This document shows positions 12,589 to 24,234 of a stretch of DNA of 64,000 nucleotides, in pieces. Both the position numbers and the translations under genes were made by a program. The stretch is from Rhyacichthys aspro (taxonomy: Eukaryota > Chordata > Actinopteri > Gobiiformes > Rhyacichthyidae). A model generated the notes under the pieces. That model saw nothing but the letters and a program-made list of their open reading frames with translations. It was not told the origin of the DNA and made no database searches. How positions within the stretch are numbered: the stretch's first letter is position 1; every line of letters begins with the position of its first letter. The stretch is from NCBI GenBank assembly GCA_036850595.1, contig CM072160.1, positions 248,001-312,000 of the forward strand, read 5' to 3'.

Positions 12589-13183
12589 ACTCCTAACCCC
12601 TAATCCCTAACTCCTAACCCCTAACCCCTAAACCCTAACTCCTAACCCCTAACCCCTAACTCCTAACCCCTAACTCCTAACTCCTAACCCCTAACCCCTA
12701 ACTCCTAACCCCTAACCCCTAACTCCTAACCCCTAACTCCTAACTCCTAACCCCTAACTCCTAACCCCTAACCCCTAACTCCTAACCCCTAACCCCTAAC
12801 CCCTAACCCCTAACTCCTAACTCCTAACCCCTAACTCCTAACCCCTAACCCCTAACTCCTAACCCCTAACCCCTAACTCCTAACTCCTAACCCCTAACTC
12901 CTAACTCCTAACCCCTAACTCCTAACCCCTAACCCCTAACCCCTAACCCCTAACTCCTAACTCCTAACCCCTAACTCCTAACCCCTAACCCCTAACTCCT
13001 AACTCCTAACCCCTAACCCTAACCCTAACCCTAACTCCTAACCCCTAACCCTAACTCCTAACCCTAACCCTAACCCCTAACTCTAACCCTAACCCCTAAC
13101 TCCTAACTCCTAACCCCTAACCCCTAACTCCTAACTCCTAACCCCTAACTCCTAACCCCTAACTCCTAACTCCTAACTCCTAA
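12589..13183. repeat. Interstitial telomere-like array (CCCCTAA/CTCCTAA)n
   Basis: About 0.6 kb of 7-bp units CCCCTAA and CTCCTAA, with a short run of the canonical vertebrate telomere hexamer CCCTAA near 13014-13036 and again near 13050-13095. The minus strand is a regular G-rich (TTAGGGG) sequence able in principle to form G-quadruplexes. It lies far from either window edge, so it is interstitial. Confidence 0.9.
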
Positions 13184-13252
13184 GATGAACATCATTAATG
13201 TCATAAATCTGATAAAACAAGAGATGAATGTATTCAGTCTGATTTATATAAA

Positions 13253-13288
13253 AATAATAATAATAATAATTATAATAATAATAATCAG

Positions 13289-13343
<55 letters not shown>

Positions 13344-13402
13344 TAATAATAATAATCAAATAATAATAATAATAATAATAATTATAATAATTATAATAAT
13401 AT
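13253..13402. repeat. AAT/ATT trinucleotide microsatellite
   Basis: About 150 bp of AAT repeats with a few CAG/CAA interruptions. Confidence 0.95.
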
Positions 13403-13676
13403 AGAGTTTGGTGCTGTGCAGATGTCTGTGGTTTAGTTCTAACTAAGCTTAACCTTTTCATCATCTTTAAAAGTCAAACACCAGAACAGTTCTACGTCCT
13501 AATCCTCATTTATGACTCAATAAAATCTGATCTTTTGTCAAATTCAGTCGTGGTTTAGACCTGGCCCTGTCTTATTTTTTAAACCAATATAAAGTCAATC
13601 AAATGCATCAGAACAGTTTGTGCTTGTTGATGTCTCACTACTGCCTCATCAATTCATAAACTCATGTAAAAGTGGC

Positions 13677-14612
13677 TCAGATTCTGGCGAGCAGCAGACT
13701 TTTGCAGAGCAGCCTGATCTTGGACACGTTGAGTCCGTGCATGAAGGGGTCCAACAGCGGCTGGACCACCAGGAAGTGCAGCGACAGGAAGACCCTGAGC
13801 AGGTCGGGCACGGCGCTCATGTCGAAGCGCGACTGAATGACCTCGAACGCTCCTCCCAAACCGAAACTCAGCAGCGACGCGATGTGAGAGCCGCAGGTGT
13901 TCAGAGCCTTCTGCCTCGTCTGCTTGGAGCCCGACAGACACACCCTGAGGATCCGGCTGTACGTGAACAGGATGAAGGCCATCGGGCAGCAGATGTTCAC
14001 CGAGCTGATGATCAGACCGTACACGTTCAGCGCCGTCGTACCGAAACAGGCCAGACGGACGATGGGGAAGTTATCGCAGTAGATTTTATGAATGTTGTTC
14101 CCGCAGCGCTGCAGAGACGAGCTCAGGCTGATCATGACCGAACAGACCAGGACTCCGTAAACCCACGGAAAACACATGAGCCCCGACAGCCTGCTCCTGC
14201 TCATGCGAGAGCTGTACTGCAGCGGCGAACAGATGGCCAAATATCGATCGTACGACATCGCGGTGAGGGTCATGTACTCCACCAGACCGTACAGGTGGAT
14301 CACAAACACCTGCGCGAAGCAGAAGGAGCTGGGAACAACGTGGACGTCTCGCAGGATCTGGATCAGAAGAAACGGGAACAAAGCGCTGCTGCCTAGAAGC
14401 CCGCTCGCGAACAAGTTACAGACGAACAAGTACATGGGCTCGTGGAGAGTCCGGTGGGAGCAGATGGCCACGATGAGGAGCGTGTTGGAGAAAAGCATGA
14501 GGACGTAGAGCAGCAGCAGCAGCAGGAAGAAGAGGGGCTTCAACGAGCCGGGGTCCGAGTACCCCGTCAGAGTAAAGAACTGCAGCTGCGACGCGTTCCT
14601 GCTCATCTTCAT
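13677..14612 (-). CDS. Odorant receptor (teleost type), intact, OR-4
   Basis: A single-exon seven-transmembrane odorant receptor of 311 residues from the first ATG. I favour the second ATG (codon 3, first base 14606), because the next residues MSRNASQL match the start of the paralogue OR-3. NAS glycosylation site; TM1 about 25-50; LHEPMY at 56-61; AMSYDRYLAIC with DRY at 122-124; KALNTCGSH before TM6; TM7 reads VVQPLLDPFMHGL, so the usual PxxNPxxYGL is altered (N to D, Y to H). The frame is fully open. The two TM7 substitutions hit positions conserved in nearly all receptors of this class and could reduce function. Confidence 0.93.
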   Translation of the reverse strand: MKMSRNASQLQFFTLTGYSDPGSLKPLFFLLLLLLYVLMLFSNTLLIVAICSHRTLHEPMYLFVCNLFASGLLGSSALFPFLLIQILRDVHVVPSSFCFAQVFVIHLYGLVEYMTLTAMSYDRYLAICSPLQYSSRMSRSRLSGLMCFPWVYGVLVCSVMISLSSSLQRCGNNIHKIYCDNFPIVRLACFGTTALNVYGLIISSVNICCPMAFILFTYSRILRVCLSGSKQTRQKALNTCGSHIASLLSFGLGGAFEVIQSRFDMSAVPDLLRVFLSLHFLVVQPLLDPFMHGLNVSKIRLLCKSLLLARI

Positions 14613-15726
14613 CCTCAGCTTCTCTCCAGCTTCAGCGCTCGCTCGGTGGAAGCTTCATGTCGAACTGAGGTCCAGCTGTGGATGTGACAGGTTTATACCT
14701 CCACCTGCTCAGCACTCCCTCTAGAGGCCGACTCATGACGCTGTCTTTACTCATCATCAAAAACAAATATATAATCCTCAGGAGTAAACGCAAAACCAAG
14801 AATTTTACTTTTTATTTGTCTGAAAACATTTTCTTTCTTCTTTTTACAATCCATTGTTTAAAAAAGACATAAAGTCCGTTATGAATTACTTTTCATAAAA
14901 TAATGCCTAACTTTTCAAAAAGCAGGGATTTTTCTTTATGTTTATGAGGCGTCTTTATTTGATCCTGAAAAATGTGGTTGAACCAGGACTAAACTGGGAC
15001 TAAACCAGCTGATAACCAGGATTTAAACAAGCGTTGAATAAATTCTAAACGTAAAGCAGAAAGCGGGTGGAAAAGCCCTTGAGCGACATGAATCAGGCCC
15101 CAGTTCTGAGCCATGAACAACATGAAAAGCTGAAAGAAGGTCTTCAGAGACGAGGCCTAAAGCTCTGGGCCTTTTCTGAAACAGCTTCAAACTAAAGTTC
15201 ATCTGAACCTGAGTCGAGGCTCAACCTGAAGACGCTCGCTGTGGAAGAGGGCCTTTTGGAAGTAATATTAATGTCACTCTTTTTACTCCCTGTACTCACC
15301 TGAGGCCTTCATAATGACAGTATTCGGATTTAAACAGTGGATAATCTTTATAATATAAAGAGTTAAACTCTTCTTTAACTTAAACTTTTAATATTTCATT
15401 GTATAATGTAATTTAAAACTTGACAGAATAAGACTTTCACTTTAAAGTTTATCTGTCAGAAAGTGTTGCCCTGAAAAAGTGAGACTTTGGGAGCTGGAAA
15501 TATTGCACTTTCACTGAATAATTAGTGATTAAAGAAGTTTATTGCGTGAGAAATGTGGTTAAACAAAGATGACATGGTTTAAAGAAGATCTAATCAGTCT
15601 TTATTAATATAAACCTATATTTAATGCAGTACAATATATAACAGTATTTTTTTAATAAAGGCTTGAAAAAAAAACTATTTTAGAGACTTCCACCAAATGT
15701 CACCAGTCTGACATGTCAGCTGGCTA
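14613..15726. other. Intergenic, no gene seen
   Basis: The upstream flank of OR-4. No coding, RNA or mobile feature is recognised. Confidence 0.4.
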
Positions 15727-17041
15727 CTCCCTGTGTTCTACTTCCTGTGTTCTACTTCCTGTACTGTACTTCCTGTGTTCTACTTCCTGTGCTGTACTTA
15801 TGTGTTCTACTTCCTGTGCTGTACTCCCTGTGTTCTACTTCCTGTACTGTACTTCCTGTGTTCTACTTCCTGTGTTCTACTTCCTGTGTTCTACTTCCTG
15901 TGTTCTACTTCCTGTGCTGTACTTCCTGTGTTCTACTTCCTGTGCTGTACTTATGTGTTCTACTTCCTGTACTGTACTTATGTGTTCTACTTCCTGTGCT
16001 GTACTCCCTGTGTTCTACTTCCTGTACTGTACTTCCTGTGTTCTACTTCCTGTACTGTACTTCCTGTGTTCTACTTCCTGTACTGTACTTCCTGTGTTCT
16101 ACTTCCTGTGCTGTACTTATGTGTTCTACTTCCTGTACTGTACTTCCTGTGTTCTACTTCCTGTGCTGTACTTATGTGTTCTACTTCCTGTGCTGTACTC
16201 CCTGTGTTTTACTTCCTGTGCTGTACTTCCTGTGTTCTACTTCCTGTGCTGTACTTCCTGTGTTCTACTTCCTGTGCTGTACTTATGTGTTCTACTTCCT
16301 GTGCTGTACTTATGTGTTCTACTTCCTGTACTGTACTTCCTGTGTTCTACTTCCTGTGCTGTACTTATGTGTTCTACTTCCTGTGCTGTACTTATGTGTT
16401 CTACTTCCTGTACTGTACTTCCTGTGTTCTACTTCCTGTGCTGTACTTATGTGTTCTACTTCCTGTACTGTACTTCCTGTGTTCTACTTCCTGTGCTGTA
16501 CTTATGTGTTCTACTTCCTGTGCTGTACTCCCTGTGTTCTACTTCCTGTACTGTACTTATGTGTTCTACTTCCTGTGCTGTACTTCCTGTGTTCTACTTC
16601 CTGTGCTGTACTCCCTGTGTTCTACTTCCTGTACTGTTCTTCTGTGTTCTACTTCCTGTGTTCTACTTCCTGTGCTGTACTTCCTGTGTTCTACTTCCTG
16701 TGCTGTACTCCCTGTGTTCTACTTCCTGTACTGTTCTTCCTGTGTTCTACTTCCTGTGCTGTACTTATGTGTTCTACTTCCTGTGCTGTACTCCCTGTGT
16801 TCTACTTCCTGTGCTGTACTTATATGTTCTACTTCCTGTGCTGTATTCCCTGTGTTCTACTTCCTGTACTGTTCTTCCTGTGTTCTACTTCCTGTGTTCT
16901 ACTTCCTGTGCTATACTTCTTGTGTTCTACTTCCTGTGTTCTACTTCCTGTGCTGTTCTTCCTGTGTTCTACTTCCCGTCCCGTGTTCTACTTCCTGTGT
17001 TCTACTTCCCATGTTCTACTTCCTGTGTTCTACTTCCTGTG
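15727..17041. repeat. 14-bp minisatellite abutting the OR-5 stop codon
   Basis: About 94 units of CCTGTGTTCTACTT and CCTGTGCTGTACTT, plus shortened ATGTGTTCTACTT versions. Every unit boundary makes ACTTCCTG, the reverse complement of the ETS-type core CAGGAAGT. All three plus-strand frames are open and rich in LPVLYFLCSTSC, which is repeat translation. The array ends one base before the OR-5 stop codon (17043-17045), so it forms the start of the OR-5 3' UTR. Confidence 0.96.
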
Positions 17042-17042
17042 G

Positions 17043-17993
17043 TCAGATTTTGGGGCGATGCAGCCTGGCGAGCAGCAGGTTTTTGCCCAGCGTTCGTATT
17101 TTGCTGACGTTGAGTCCGTACATGAGCGGGCTGAGCAGCGGCTGGCTCGAGATGCAGTAGAGCGACAGAAACACTCGCAGAACCATCGGCAGACTGCTCA
17201 TATCGAAGCGGCTCTGGACCAGCTCGAAACTGCCGCCCAGAGTGAAGTTAACGATGGAGACCAGGTGAGGCGTGCAGGTGCTGACCGCCTTCCGTCGCGT
17301 CTGCTTCGAGCCAGAGAAGCACACCCTGAGGATGCACAGGTACGTGAAGATCATGTAGACGAAGGGCAGCACGATGGTGGTGAAGGTGATGATGAGGCCG
17401 TGGACGTTCACCGCCGTCATGTCCGAACACGACTGACGCACCACAGAGAAGTTATCGCAGTAGACCTTGGGGATGGTGTTCCCGCAGAGCTTCAGCGACG
17501 AGCTGATGCACACAGTCACCACGACGCACAGGAAGCCGTAAACCCACGGCAGCGCCACGAGTTTCCCGATCCGGCCCGGGCTCATGAGGCTGTGGTACTG
17601 CAGCGGGAAACAGATGGCCAGGTACCGGTCGTACGATAAGACGGCCAGGTTCAGGTACTCCACGGTGGCGTACGAGTGCAGCATGTAGATCTGGAGGAAG
17701 CAGAAGGAGGAGGAGATGGTGCGGAGCCGGTGCAGCACGTGGTGGAGCAGCATCGGGAACAACATGGCGCCGCCGTAGAGTTCGCTGAGGCACAGGCTGC
17801 ACAGGAACACGTTCATGGGCTCCGTCAGAGTCCGGTTCAGAACCAGCGCCAGGATCAGCAGCAGGTTGGCACTGAGCGTGAGCAGGTACAGCAGCAGCAG
17901 GACCAGGAAGACCAGGTACCGGAACACGCCCAGGTCCACGTAGCCCGACAGCGTGAAGTACGACGAGTTAGTACCGTTCCACATCTTCAACAC
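17043..17993 (-). CDS. Odorant receptor (teleost type), intact, OR-5
   Basis: A single-exon 316-residue seven-transmembrane odorant receptor. The start may be codon 1 or the ATG at codon 4; both precede glycosylation sites NGT and NSS. TM1 about 26-51; LTEPMN at 56-61; VLSYDRYLAIC with DRY at 122-124; KAVSTC before TM6; PLLSPLMYGL in TM7 with S for the usual N. ICL3 carries the typical CFSGSKQTRRKA. The coding DNA is markedly GC-richer than the flanks, as for the other receptors here. The 3' UTR would begin directly in a 1.3-kb minisatellite. Confidence 0.94.
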   Translation of the reverse strand: MLKMWNGTNSSYFTLSGYVDLGVFRYLVFLVLLLLYLLTLSANLLLILALVLNRTLTEPMNVFLCSLCLSELYGGAMLFPMLLHHVLHRLRTISSSFCFLQIYMLHSYATVEYLNLAVLSYDRYLAICFPLQYHSLMSPGRIGKLVALPWVYGFLCVVVTVCISSSLKLCGNTIPKVYCDNFSVVRQSCSDMTAVNVHGLIITFTTIVLPFVYMIFTYLCILRVCFSGSKQTRRKAVSTCTPHLVSIVNFTLGGSFELVQSRFDMSSLPMVLRVFLSLYCISSQPLLSPLMYGLNVSKIRTLGKNLLLARLHRPKI

Positions 17994-19957
17994 TCACCAC
18001 ACAAATGAGTTTAGTTCAGAAGAAAAACACAGAAGTGGCCTAAATCACAGCTGAGTCATTACCATTCAACTACAAACCTTCAAATATGTTTCCAACACAA
18101 TCAACACGACACAATAAAACACTAAATCTTTACAAATGTGAGCTTCAAAACTGGAAATAAAATGAAAAAGCATTAAATCTGTTGTGATGCAATTCAAAAG
18201 TCAGTCATTAGTCCACATTATTACAGTTTAACCCTAATAAATGTAAAACATGAAAAAACATTAAAAATGTGCCCAAATAATTATAAAATTAGCACACGGC
18301 AGATTTATGAAAACACATTTAGCTTCTATGGTTTAGTAAAGAAATCTCACAATAATCAAATATAAAATATGTCATATTTTCATTTAAACAAGTCAAGATG
18401 ATAATATTTAAAGCTTTGACTTAAATATTTGTAAAAGTAGAAATATTCAATAAATCTGAAAAATGTTTTCCACACAATCTTTAAAATCAAAATCTGTGAA
18501 GATTTTACACTTTATTTTAATCAATGTCTAAATATAATCTAAACAAACAAAAGCAGTTTCATAAACTGTTCGTTTGACTCAAAGCTGCGTCACAAATAAT
18601 TCCACTTTTATCATTTTTTTTTCTAAATAAAGGCCTGTGAGCTTCATACGTCTCACTGATGTCGGACATAGTTTAAATAAAATATAAAATAATGGAAAAA
18701 AATGTATGTTTCACATTTAACCTTTACAAGACAATCTAAGTTAAGTTTTTGAAAATCTGAAAAAACAAACAAAAAACAAATCCACTAGTTCAACAAAACA
18801 AACCAAAGGCCACACGCTTAAAATACTATACTTACTTTAACATTTTAGTACATCATAAAACTAAAGAATTAGAGTATATTAATTGTATATTACGAAGGAA
18901 TCCTGACTGTTGTTTCAGTGGCAGCAGATTAAAACAGGTTAAATACAGAGAGTAAAGCAAAGGAAACTGAAATAAATCAATATACATTTAAAATAATAAA
19001 AAGAGCTAAAAGAGAACTGAGAGTGTGGTTTAGTTCACTTCAAAGATAAAAGTAGCTCATTCAGAGAAAGATTAAAGAGTGATTTTATAAATGAACATAA
19101 ATTAAACCAGTGATATTTTATGTTCAGTTAAAGCAGTTCATTTAAACAACATTATTTGAAAAAGCTTTCATAGGTTTTTAAGAATCACTCTGTTTCATTG
19201 ATGTCGACAAATGCAGTGAAAACAAATGACTCTAAATAGTTCCATTCTAAACATAAAGCTTTTCAAATCTCAATAAAAATCACTGGAGCTGGTTATTCTT
19301 ATTTTTCATTTCACAAATAAAATAAAACTGAAGTGAAATCTGTGCCAAACACAAATAACCTGTTTAAGAAAGAAACAGAGGACACAGGCTCACACAGACT
19401 TGCACTGTAAAAAGAGATGAGGTTAATAAAATCAAACATAACAATTATAAATATGTAGCACCGGCTTTAACTCAGAACATTATTAAACAAAATGAATCCC
19501 AGCTCGGTTAAACCTGAGGTCGATCTCACAAACCTCGCTCTGAGGCCGGCTTTTGAACGGTTTCCCTGAAGCCACTGCCCACAAACCAGACACTGTTTCC
19601 AGGGCCGGGCCGGGGGGCCGGGGGTTCTGCCCCTGGTTATGTTCTAACCCCTAACCAGGGGCAGAACATAACACTGAGAATGTTGTGTTTGCAGCTGTTG
19701 AACTGAACACAACAAAAACTGTTTAATTCCCTAAAAGCACATTAAAATCTCATCTAGGTTTTATTATCAAGGATTTTATTTGGAATTTTAGAATTTTCTG
19801 TCCGTAACAAAGCTTTTGGACGCTCCCTTTGGTCGACACTGAGGTCAATATAATGTCTGCTGGAAAACAGAATACAACAGAGAAACAGCACCAAAATAAT
19901 TCAATATTTTTTTTACTTTTTAATTTTAAAAAGAGCAGGAAAGGTGTAGAAAGGTAG
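17994..19957. other. Intergenic, AT-rich; one hairpin
   Basis: A 2-kb AT-rich flank of OR-5. The only structure noted is a perfect 16-bp inverted repeat, 19624-19639 with 19652-19667, around a 12-base loop. No gene is seen. Confidence 0.45.
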
Positions 19958-20098
19958 GAAACCTGTTCCAAACCTGTTCTAAACCTGTTCCAAACCTGCT
20001 CCAAACCTGTTCTAAACCTGTTCCAAACCTGCTCCAAACCTGTTCCAAACCTGTTCCAAACCTGTTCTAAACCTGTTCCAAACCTGTTCTAAACCTGC
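19958..20098. repeat. Short minisatellite (AACCTGTTCCA units)
   Basis: About a dozen copies of an 11-bp unit AACCTGTTCCA, with TTCTA and GCTCC variants. Confidence 0.85.
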
Positions 20099-21905
20099 CT
20101 CTGGGTTTTTGGAGTTGTTCCTCTGACCTCTGACCCTGATGAGGCCCTAAGGTCAGGGCATGTTGTCTTGTTCAAGCTGTTTTTTATTGAATTGACTGGA
20201 GCCAGTTTCATGGAGCCGACCTTCACTTCCTTCAACTGGTCCTTTGTTTATACAAAGCTTTAGTAGAAACTTTAGTGACGGTGGTAGATGGTATTATTTT
20301 AAAATAATCGACGGATAAACCTCCAGAAAAACACACAAAGACCAGTTTTGAGGCAGATACAGGTTTACCTCGGGTCAGGGTTTTGAATAAATCTATAAGA
20401 ATCTACTTTAACTCATATTGGCGTCTTACTTTTGTCAATTAAAGTTTGAGCTGAGACTTGGTTTAAAGTAAAAAGGACGAGTTAAAAACAGAGATCAAAC
20501 AAAACAAAACTCCTCAGAGGAACTTTGGGCCCTTCAGGGACTCGCTGTGGACACTGTTGCATCAGGTTCCATTAACGAGACCCAGAGGAGGCCGGACATC
20601 ACCGACAACATCCCCGTCACCGCGGCAACGGCTCAGACCACTCCCACGGGACGTCCCGGTAATGAGCCGTGGGGTCCCGTTTGAGCCCGGACCCTCGGGA
20701 CACGTGTTTGTAACGAGTCAGACAGACAGAACTTTCCCATAATGCATCAGGCTCCACTGAGTGACCATAATGCTGGGTCTGACAGAAGAGAACAGCGCCC
20801 CCTGTCTTTGAGTGACGTAGTTTGCTCTGACTCCAGTTCAGACGCATTCAAATCAACAAAATCATTTTTTCTTCTGATTTGCTCTTTTCTGACTTTGACT
20901 ATAATCTCATAAAAGCGGTGCCTCGTGGATCACCTGGTGGAGCATATATACACATACTCAGGCGACCCCGGTTCAGTTCCAGCTCTGTCACTGAGTTTTA
21001 ATTTAAAGATAATTCAAACCCTTCAGAATCTTTCAGTGTCTCGAATGTTTCTGAAACTAAGTCCGTTCTGTGGAACAGAAGGAACGTGATGAGACCAGAA
21101 GTATTATCAGAGCTGTGCAGTAGTTTTACTGCTGCTGTCTCACTGCGGCCTTGACACTGAAGGACTACTTCAGCTTCAGCGACGGCCTCCGCACAAACCT
21201 CAGGACATTATTGAGGGCTGTCATTCCCCGATTTGTGTCTAAATCCAGTTTATGATCTGAACCTTGAACAAGGCTCGGTCTGAGTATTGTACAAACACTG
21301 GTTAATGTTCACACAGCGTCACTGTTCAACTCTTTGTAGATTAAAGAGTTCATGTTGTCAGGCTAAAGGACTAGTGTGTAACTAGGCCCAGTCCTATTCT
21401 ACGTACCCCTTCCCCTCAGTCCTGACCCCTGACCCTCCAAAGGAGAGGGTCAGGGGTCAGGTGACCTCCAGTTCTACAGCTGCAGAGGAGTATAATCATA
21501 ACCCTGACCCCTGACCTCTCCCCAGGGAGCATGATGTATAATAAGATCTATAACAATATAAGTTTTGAACTTAGACTATATATAATCTGATATAGTTTAT
21601 AATATATAACGTCATATTTCTGTGGGACTACGTCACACAGACGAGGATCAGTTTTTAGGGCCCAGTGGTAGAAATGGGCCTCACAGGTGGCTCCAAACCC
21701 ACTCCTCTAAAGTGAAGGCAGTTTGTTAAAGTCAGGCGTTATTCTGAGGAGACTCAGTGGAGCCTCTAGTGGATATTTGGGGAAATGGCCTGTTTTTTAC
21801 ATCATTATAACAAATTTTAAAAACTCTTAAGTCCTTTACTCTTTCTCTGAACTTGTTTCCGACTCTGTTGTCAGTGAGATTCGTTGATGACACAGCACTT
21901 TTCAG
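20099..21905. other. Intergenic, no gene; one palindrome
   Basis: Unique-looking sequence between the minus-strand OR block and the plus-strand OR block. A near-perfect palindrome lies at 21421-21461, with arms based on CTGACCCCTGACCCTC. No open frame looks like a real gene. Confidence 0.4.
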
Positions 21906-21937
21906 CCAATCACAGCGTCCGACAGAGAGCATTAAAA
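21906..21937 (+). promoter_or_regulatory. Possible promoter of OR-6 (CCAAT plus TATA-like)
   Basis: CCAATCACAGCG at 21906-21917 is followed by ATTAAAA at 21931-21937. A consensus splice donor, CTCAG before GTAACT, lies at 22482/22483, and a strong acceptor at 23292/23293 sits 18 bases before the OR-6 ATG. OR genes often have 5' noncoding exons, so this could be the promoter and leader. The same 12-mer occurs upstream of OR-7. Inference only. Confidence 0.25.
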
Positions 21938-23310
21938 CGCTGAGTCGTTGTTCCGGAGACGACACAGAAATCTGCAGCTTCCACACTTTTATTACTGTTC
22001 ACTGTTTACTGCTGAAGAGAAAGACTTTTACACACATTGTTTCTTGTTTTAATCTGAGTAATGCTTCTGCTTTGTGTATTTTATATTCGTTTTGTTTTAG
22101 GACATAATCTAAAGTAGTTAGAGCAAACAAAATAAGGCAATATTTTTATGCTTTTTTATTTTAAATATTTTTCTGCAAATGGTTCCTATTACATTTAATA
22201 CTTGTATTTTTTGTATTTTCTGGGTTTAATTACAAGATAATTACAGCAATAATCATAAAAAACACCAAACATGGTCACTTTTCAGGAGTTATTTGTGTTT
22301 TCTTAAAAATGTTGTAGTGAGGTGAGCTGATGTGAAGGAGAAGTTTGAAAAACGTTTGAGCATTGAAAGGTGTTATTTTCTCAAATGTTTTTTATTAGTG
22401 TATGTTTTTGAACCAGTTTCTTGAGGGTTTTTCCTTCAGTGAAGTTTTTTCTCAGCGGCTCCCGGTTCTGGCCTCGACTCAGGTAACTCTCTGCCGTGAA
22501 ACAAACCTGTATATGTGTATTTTTAATTTTACTGTTTTATTTAATCACAACCAACACCATTGTTTGATGAAACTGTGTTTGGTTCGATCTGAGAAGCACT
22601 CTCTGGAGAAACACTGGAGAAACATTGTTTTGAGTCATTTTTGGATATTTGACTTCTCTGCTTTGAATTCATAAAAGCCTGGCTCAGTGCTGTTTTCATT
22701 GTCGTTGGGTGTGAACTTTTATTTCTCGTGACTTTTTTAGCTCTAAAACTATCTGTTTATTATTATTGTAATAAACAGATACTATTATGGAAGGTTTTGA
22801 GGTGTTTTCTCTCTAAGCATCTTGATTCAGGTTCACAGAGGCTTTTCCACTGTCCTCTAAGTGTGTGCTTACTGTTTAATTTATCTATTATTTTAATGAT
22901 TCTTTAGATTACACACATTTTGACACTTTTCATTAATTACATGCTTACTTTTTTTCCAGATGCATCTGTTGTTAAAGTTGAATTTCAGTGGAATCAACAC
23001 AGTCCTATTTTATCCTCTTATAACGAACATATTTATTGGAAACTAGTCTCAATCTATCAACAAAGACCCAGTTTAAAGACCTGCAGAAATTTAATGTAGA
23101 CAACATTTGTCACAGTGGATCAACTGCACACAGAGCACACAGTACACACATAAGTGTACAGAAATAATAATAAAGAAGATATACACATTCAATAATAGTG
23201 TGCAGCCTGCAGTGGGAGACATTTAAACTCCACATGTTCTGTGTTGTGTTTGCATTTGTCGAGTGAAATTCTGTTTCCTTTGTTCCTTTCAGGTCGGATC
23301 TATTCGTACG

Positions 23311-24234
23311 ATGGCCAACGTCTCGTATCACACCGACTTCGAGCTCAGCTGTTTCTCGGAGCTGGGTCGCCTGCGCCCAGTTCTGTTCGTGCCGTTCTCT
23401 CTGTTCTACTTCCTGTCGGTGGGAGCTAACTTCCTGTTGGTGTTTGTGATCGCGTCCCGGCGCAGCCTGCACTCGCCCATGTGTTTCCTGATCGCGGGGA
23501 TGGCCTGCGTGGACGGGGCTCTGCCGCTCTTCTTCCTGACCCAGATCCTGCTCGGGCTCCTGTTCGGTCTGACCCGGATCTCTCTGAGCGGCTGCCTGCT
23601 GCAGATCTTCGGGGCCCACCTTTTGGGGACGTTCCAGTCCACCTTCCTGCTGTGGATGGCCTTGGACCGGTACTTCGCCGTCGTGACGCCGCTGCGGTAC
23701 CGGGAGAGGACGTCCCCGCGGTTCTTCCTGTGGTTCGTGGTTCCGTTGGTCCTGAGGAACGTGCTGCTGATCTCGGCGCTGGTGGTTCTGGCGGGTCGGC
23801 TGCGGTTCTGCGGTTCCGCGGTTCTGAACTGTTTCTGTGAACACATGGCTCTGGTGAGACTGGCCTGCGGAGACACGTCTCTGAACTCCTCTCTGGGACT
23901 GCTCACCATCGGTCTGGTCCCGGTGCTGGACTTCGCGCTCATCGCCGCGTCCTACGTCGCGATCCTGGCGTCGGCGCTGAGCGGACGGGCCGTTTCCAAG
24001 GCGACGCACACGGTCGTCACGCACGTCATCGTCATGACGACCAGTTTGAGCGTCATCATGGTGGCCTTCATCTCGTACCGCGTCAGCAACAAACTGCCCG
24101 TCGCCGCCCGACTGCTCTTCAGCGCCCTCTACGTGTTCCTGCCCAGCGCCATCAACCCCATCGCCTTCGGGATCAGGACTCAGGAGATCCGGACTCAGAT
24201 CCTGAACACGCTAAGGTCCAAGACCAGATACTGA
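23311..24234 (+). CDS. Odorant receptor, class-I-like, intact, OR-6
   Basis: A 307-residue seven-transmembrane receptor. I start it at the ATG at 23311 (MANVSYH, glycosylation site NVS), because an in-frame ATG 16 codons earlier lies before a strong pyrimidine-rich acceptor ending at 23292. LHSPMC at 53-58; WMALDRYFAVV with DRY at 119-121; CEHMALVRLACGD in extracellular loop 2; LPSAINPIAFGIRTQEIR in TM7 and the tail. The class I (OR51/52-like) assignment comes from the MALDRY and CGD signatures and is from memory. It is on the opposite strand and in a different subfamily from OR-1 to OR-5. The last 12 codons and the stop lie inside the first unit of the adjacent 29-bp minisatellite. Confidence 0.92.
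   Translation: MANVSYHTDFELSCFSELGRLRPVLFVPFSLFYFLSVGANFLLVFVIASRRSLHSPMCFLIAGMACVDGALPLFFLTQILLGLLFGLTRISLSGCLLQIFGAHLLGTFQSTFLLWMALDRYFAVVTPLRYRERTSPRFFLWFVVPLVLRNVLLISALVVLAGRLRFCGSAVLNCFCEHMALVRLACGDTSLNSSLGLLTIGLVPVLDFALIAASYVAILASALSGRAVSKATHTVVTHVIVMTTSLSVIMVAFISYRVSNKLPVAARLLFSALYVFLPSAINPIAFGIRTQEIRTQILNTLRSKTRY

Noticed and set aside
12589..13183. A chromosome end
   Set aside because: Telomere-like units are degenerate and flanked on both sides by OR genes, so this is interstitial.
15713..17639. Three overlapping plus-strand frames up to 630 codons, rich in Cys/Leu/Tyr
   Set aside because: Translation of the 14-bp minisatellite; all three frames are open and one runs antisense into OR-5.
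21853..22107. Small frame with RFVDDTALFS, reminiscent of a reverse-transcriptase YADD box
   Set aside because: No other RT motif around it and the rest of the frame is unlike any LINE; probably chance.
23110..24024. 304-codon minus-strand frame opposite OR-6
   Set aside because: Antisense shadow of a GC-rich receptor gene; Gln/Arg-rich composition with no family resemblance.
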